Below, one piece after another: positions 4,966 through 5,882 of a DNA stretch of 5,882 nucleotides. Position numbers and translations under genes: made by a program. The DNA lies in assembly GCA_947630635.1 (NCBI GenBank), contig CANRIJ010000096.1:1-5882 (forward strand), written 5' to 3'. The notes under the pieces are model-generated. The model saw nothing but the letters and a program-made list of their open reading frames with translations, ran no database searches and was not told where the DNA came from. Each line of letters starts with the position of its first letter. Position 1 is the first letter of the stretch. The DNA comes from an uncultured Spirochaetaceae bacterium (GTDB lineage: Bacteria > Spirochaetota > Spirochaetia > Sphaerochaetales > Sphaerochaetaceae).

Positions 4966-5882
4966 GAGCCTTCAATATAACTGGCATGAACTGCGCAGCC
5001 TGCTCTGCACGAGTTGAGAAGGCAGTATCAAAGGTAAAAGGCGTCAAATCATGCTCGGTCAGCCTCCTTACAAACTCCATGGGCGTTGAAGGAAATGCCA
5101 GCGATAGCGATATCATCAAGGCAGTTGAGAGGGCAGGATACGGAGCATCGGTAAAAAATAGAGAGAAGAAAGAGAAAAGCGAGGACGATCTAAAGGACAG
5201 AGAGAGCCCTAAGCTTCTCAAAAGACTTATTGCCTCATCAGTTCTAATGCTTATTCTGATGTACTTCACAATGGGAGTAATGATGTGGAATTGGCCAGCT
5301 GGCGCCTTCTTTGAGAAGAGCCACACCGCACTGGGACTATTAGAGCTTCTGCTGACTCTCTCTGTAATGATCATAAACGGAAAGTTCTTTATCAGCGGCT
5401 TTAAGAGCATCATACATCTTTCTCCGAATATGGATGCACTTGTTGCCATGGGATCCTCGGCAGCATTCATCTACTCAACCTACGCTCTCTTTATGATGGC
5501 CTACTCTGAATCAACAGGAGACCACAGGACAGCAGGCATGTACATGAATTACATGTACTTTGAATCCGCTGCCATGATATTGACGCTTATTACTCTCGGA
5601 AAGCTCTTGGAATCAATATCAAAGGGCAAAACCACAAATGCCATCAAATCGCTAATGAAGCTATCACCTAAGACAGCAACCATTTTAGTAGACGGCAAAG
5701 AGGTTGAAGTAAGCGTAGATAACCTCCATATAGATGACATCTTTATAGTGAAGCCCGGGGAGAATATTCCAGTTGATGGGGTGGTTATAGAGGGAGAGAG
5801 CGCTGAAAATGAATCTGCCCTTACCGGCGAGAGCATTCCTGAGGATAAGAGCGTTGGCTCCCAGGTATATAGCGCCACAGCA
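4962..5882 (+). CDS. copA: Copper-exporting P1B-type ATPase, N-terminal 307 residues (3' partial)
   Basis: This inner-membrane Cu(I) efflux pump is driven by ATP. The frame runs open from the ATG at 4962 to the right edge, 307 complete codons. Domain order: one heavy-metal-associated domain at 1-66 with the GMNCAAC metal site (Met9, Cys11, Cys14); a charged Lys/Glu-rich linker (66-82); the first membrane helices (about 88-108, 122-140, 156-178 and 194-217), including HLSPNMDALVAMG (152-164), which is typical of copper and silver pumps; and the actuator domain with GKLLE (213-217), VKPGENIPVDG (263-273) and TGES (288-291). The usual PVxK after TGES reads PEDK here. The CPC membrane site, DKTGT phosphorylation site and nucleotide-binding domain should lie beyond the edge. 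It starts inside the csoR stop (ATGA), so copper regulation by CsoR is expected. CopA is the best name; silver export or CopB cannot be excluded until the CPC or CPH site is seen. Confidence 0.94.
   Translation, partial: MRAFNITGMNCAACSARVEKAVSKVKGVKSCSVSLLTNSMGVEGNASDSDIIKAVERAGYGASVKNREKKEKSEDDLKDRESPKLLKRLIASSVLMLILMYFTMGVMMWNWPAGAFFEKSHTALGLLELLLTLSVMIINGKFFISGFKSIIHLSPNMDALVAMGSSAAFIYSTYALFMMAYSESTGDHRTAGMYMNYMYFESAAMILTLITLGKLLESISKGKTTNAIKSLMKLSPKTATILVDGKEVEVSVDNLHIDDIFIVKPGENIPVDGVVIEGESAENESALTGESIPEDKSVGSQVYSATA

Noticed and set aside
4811..5470. Minus-strand open frame of 219 codons
   Set aside because: Antisense to csoR and copA, whose plus-strand products have full metal-binding and P-type ATPase motifs; low-complexity Ser/Leu/Phe composition is typical of a shadow frame.
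5549..5878. Minus-strand open frame of 109 codons
   Set aside because: Antisense to the copA actuator-domain region, with no motif of its own.
1..5882. tRNA, rRNA, CRISPR array, insertion sequence or attachment site
   Set aside because: No cloverleaf, conserved rRNA segment, regular repeat-spacer pattern, transposase or integrase motif was seen on either strand.

Overview
The window looks like an ordinary chromosomal stretch of a Gram-negative, host- or gut-associated bacterium. The outer-membrane barrel protein, its fibronectin-like N-terminal domain, frequent AGA and ATA codons and strong purine-rich ribosome binding sites remind me of Spirochaetota (Treponema/Sphaerochaeta-like). That assignment is an impression from protein style, not proven by any marker gene here. 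No rRNA, tRNA, IS element, CRISPR array or integrase is visible.

Layout. (1) Bases 1-440, plus strand: the C-terminal end of a Ser/Thr/Gly-rich, probably secreted protein cut by the left edge. (2) Bases 441-654: non-coding, with a strong ribosome-binding-site-like motif on the plus strand that serves only a 10-codon frame, and a minus-strand intrinsic terminator. (3) Bases 655-3909, minus strand, read right to left: an outer-membrane beta-barrel protein, a DUF2974-type alpha/beta hydrolase, a MazG-like nucleotide pyrophosphohydrolase, and a Fic protein with a built-in VbhA-like antitoxin domain. The last two overlap by ATGA, and the terminator closes the unit. (4) Bases 3910-4014: a divergent intergenic region with a nested inverted repeat. 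(5) Bases 4015-4590, plus strand: a LOG-family nucleoside-monophosphate phosphoribohydrolase. (6) Bases 4591-5882, plus strand: a copper-response operon with promoter, CsoR operator, csoR, and the first 307 codons of a CopA-type Cu(I) P-type ATPase, which starts in an ATGA overlap with csoR and runs off the right edge.

How the genes fit together. The csoR-copA pair is a textbook self-regulated copper-efflux unit: Cu(I)-bound CsoR would leave the operator lying over the predicted transcription start, allowing efflux pump synthesis. The hydrolase-MazG-Fic trio is the least conventional part. It joins a predicted lipase/esterase, a nucleotide-pool enzyme and a self-inhibited AMP-transferase in one transcription unit. 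A stress-response or defence role is possible, but that is inference from co-orientation and gene types only.
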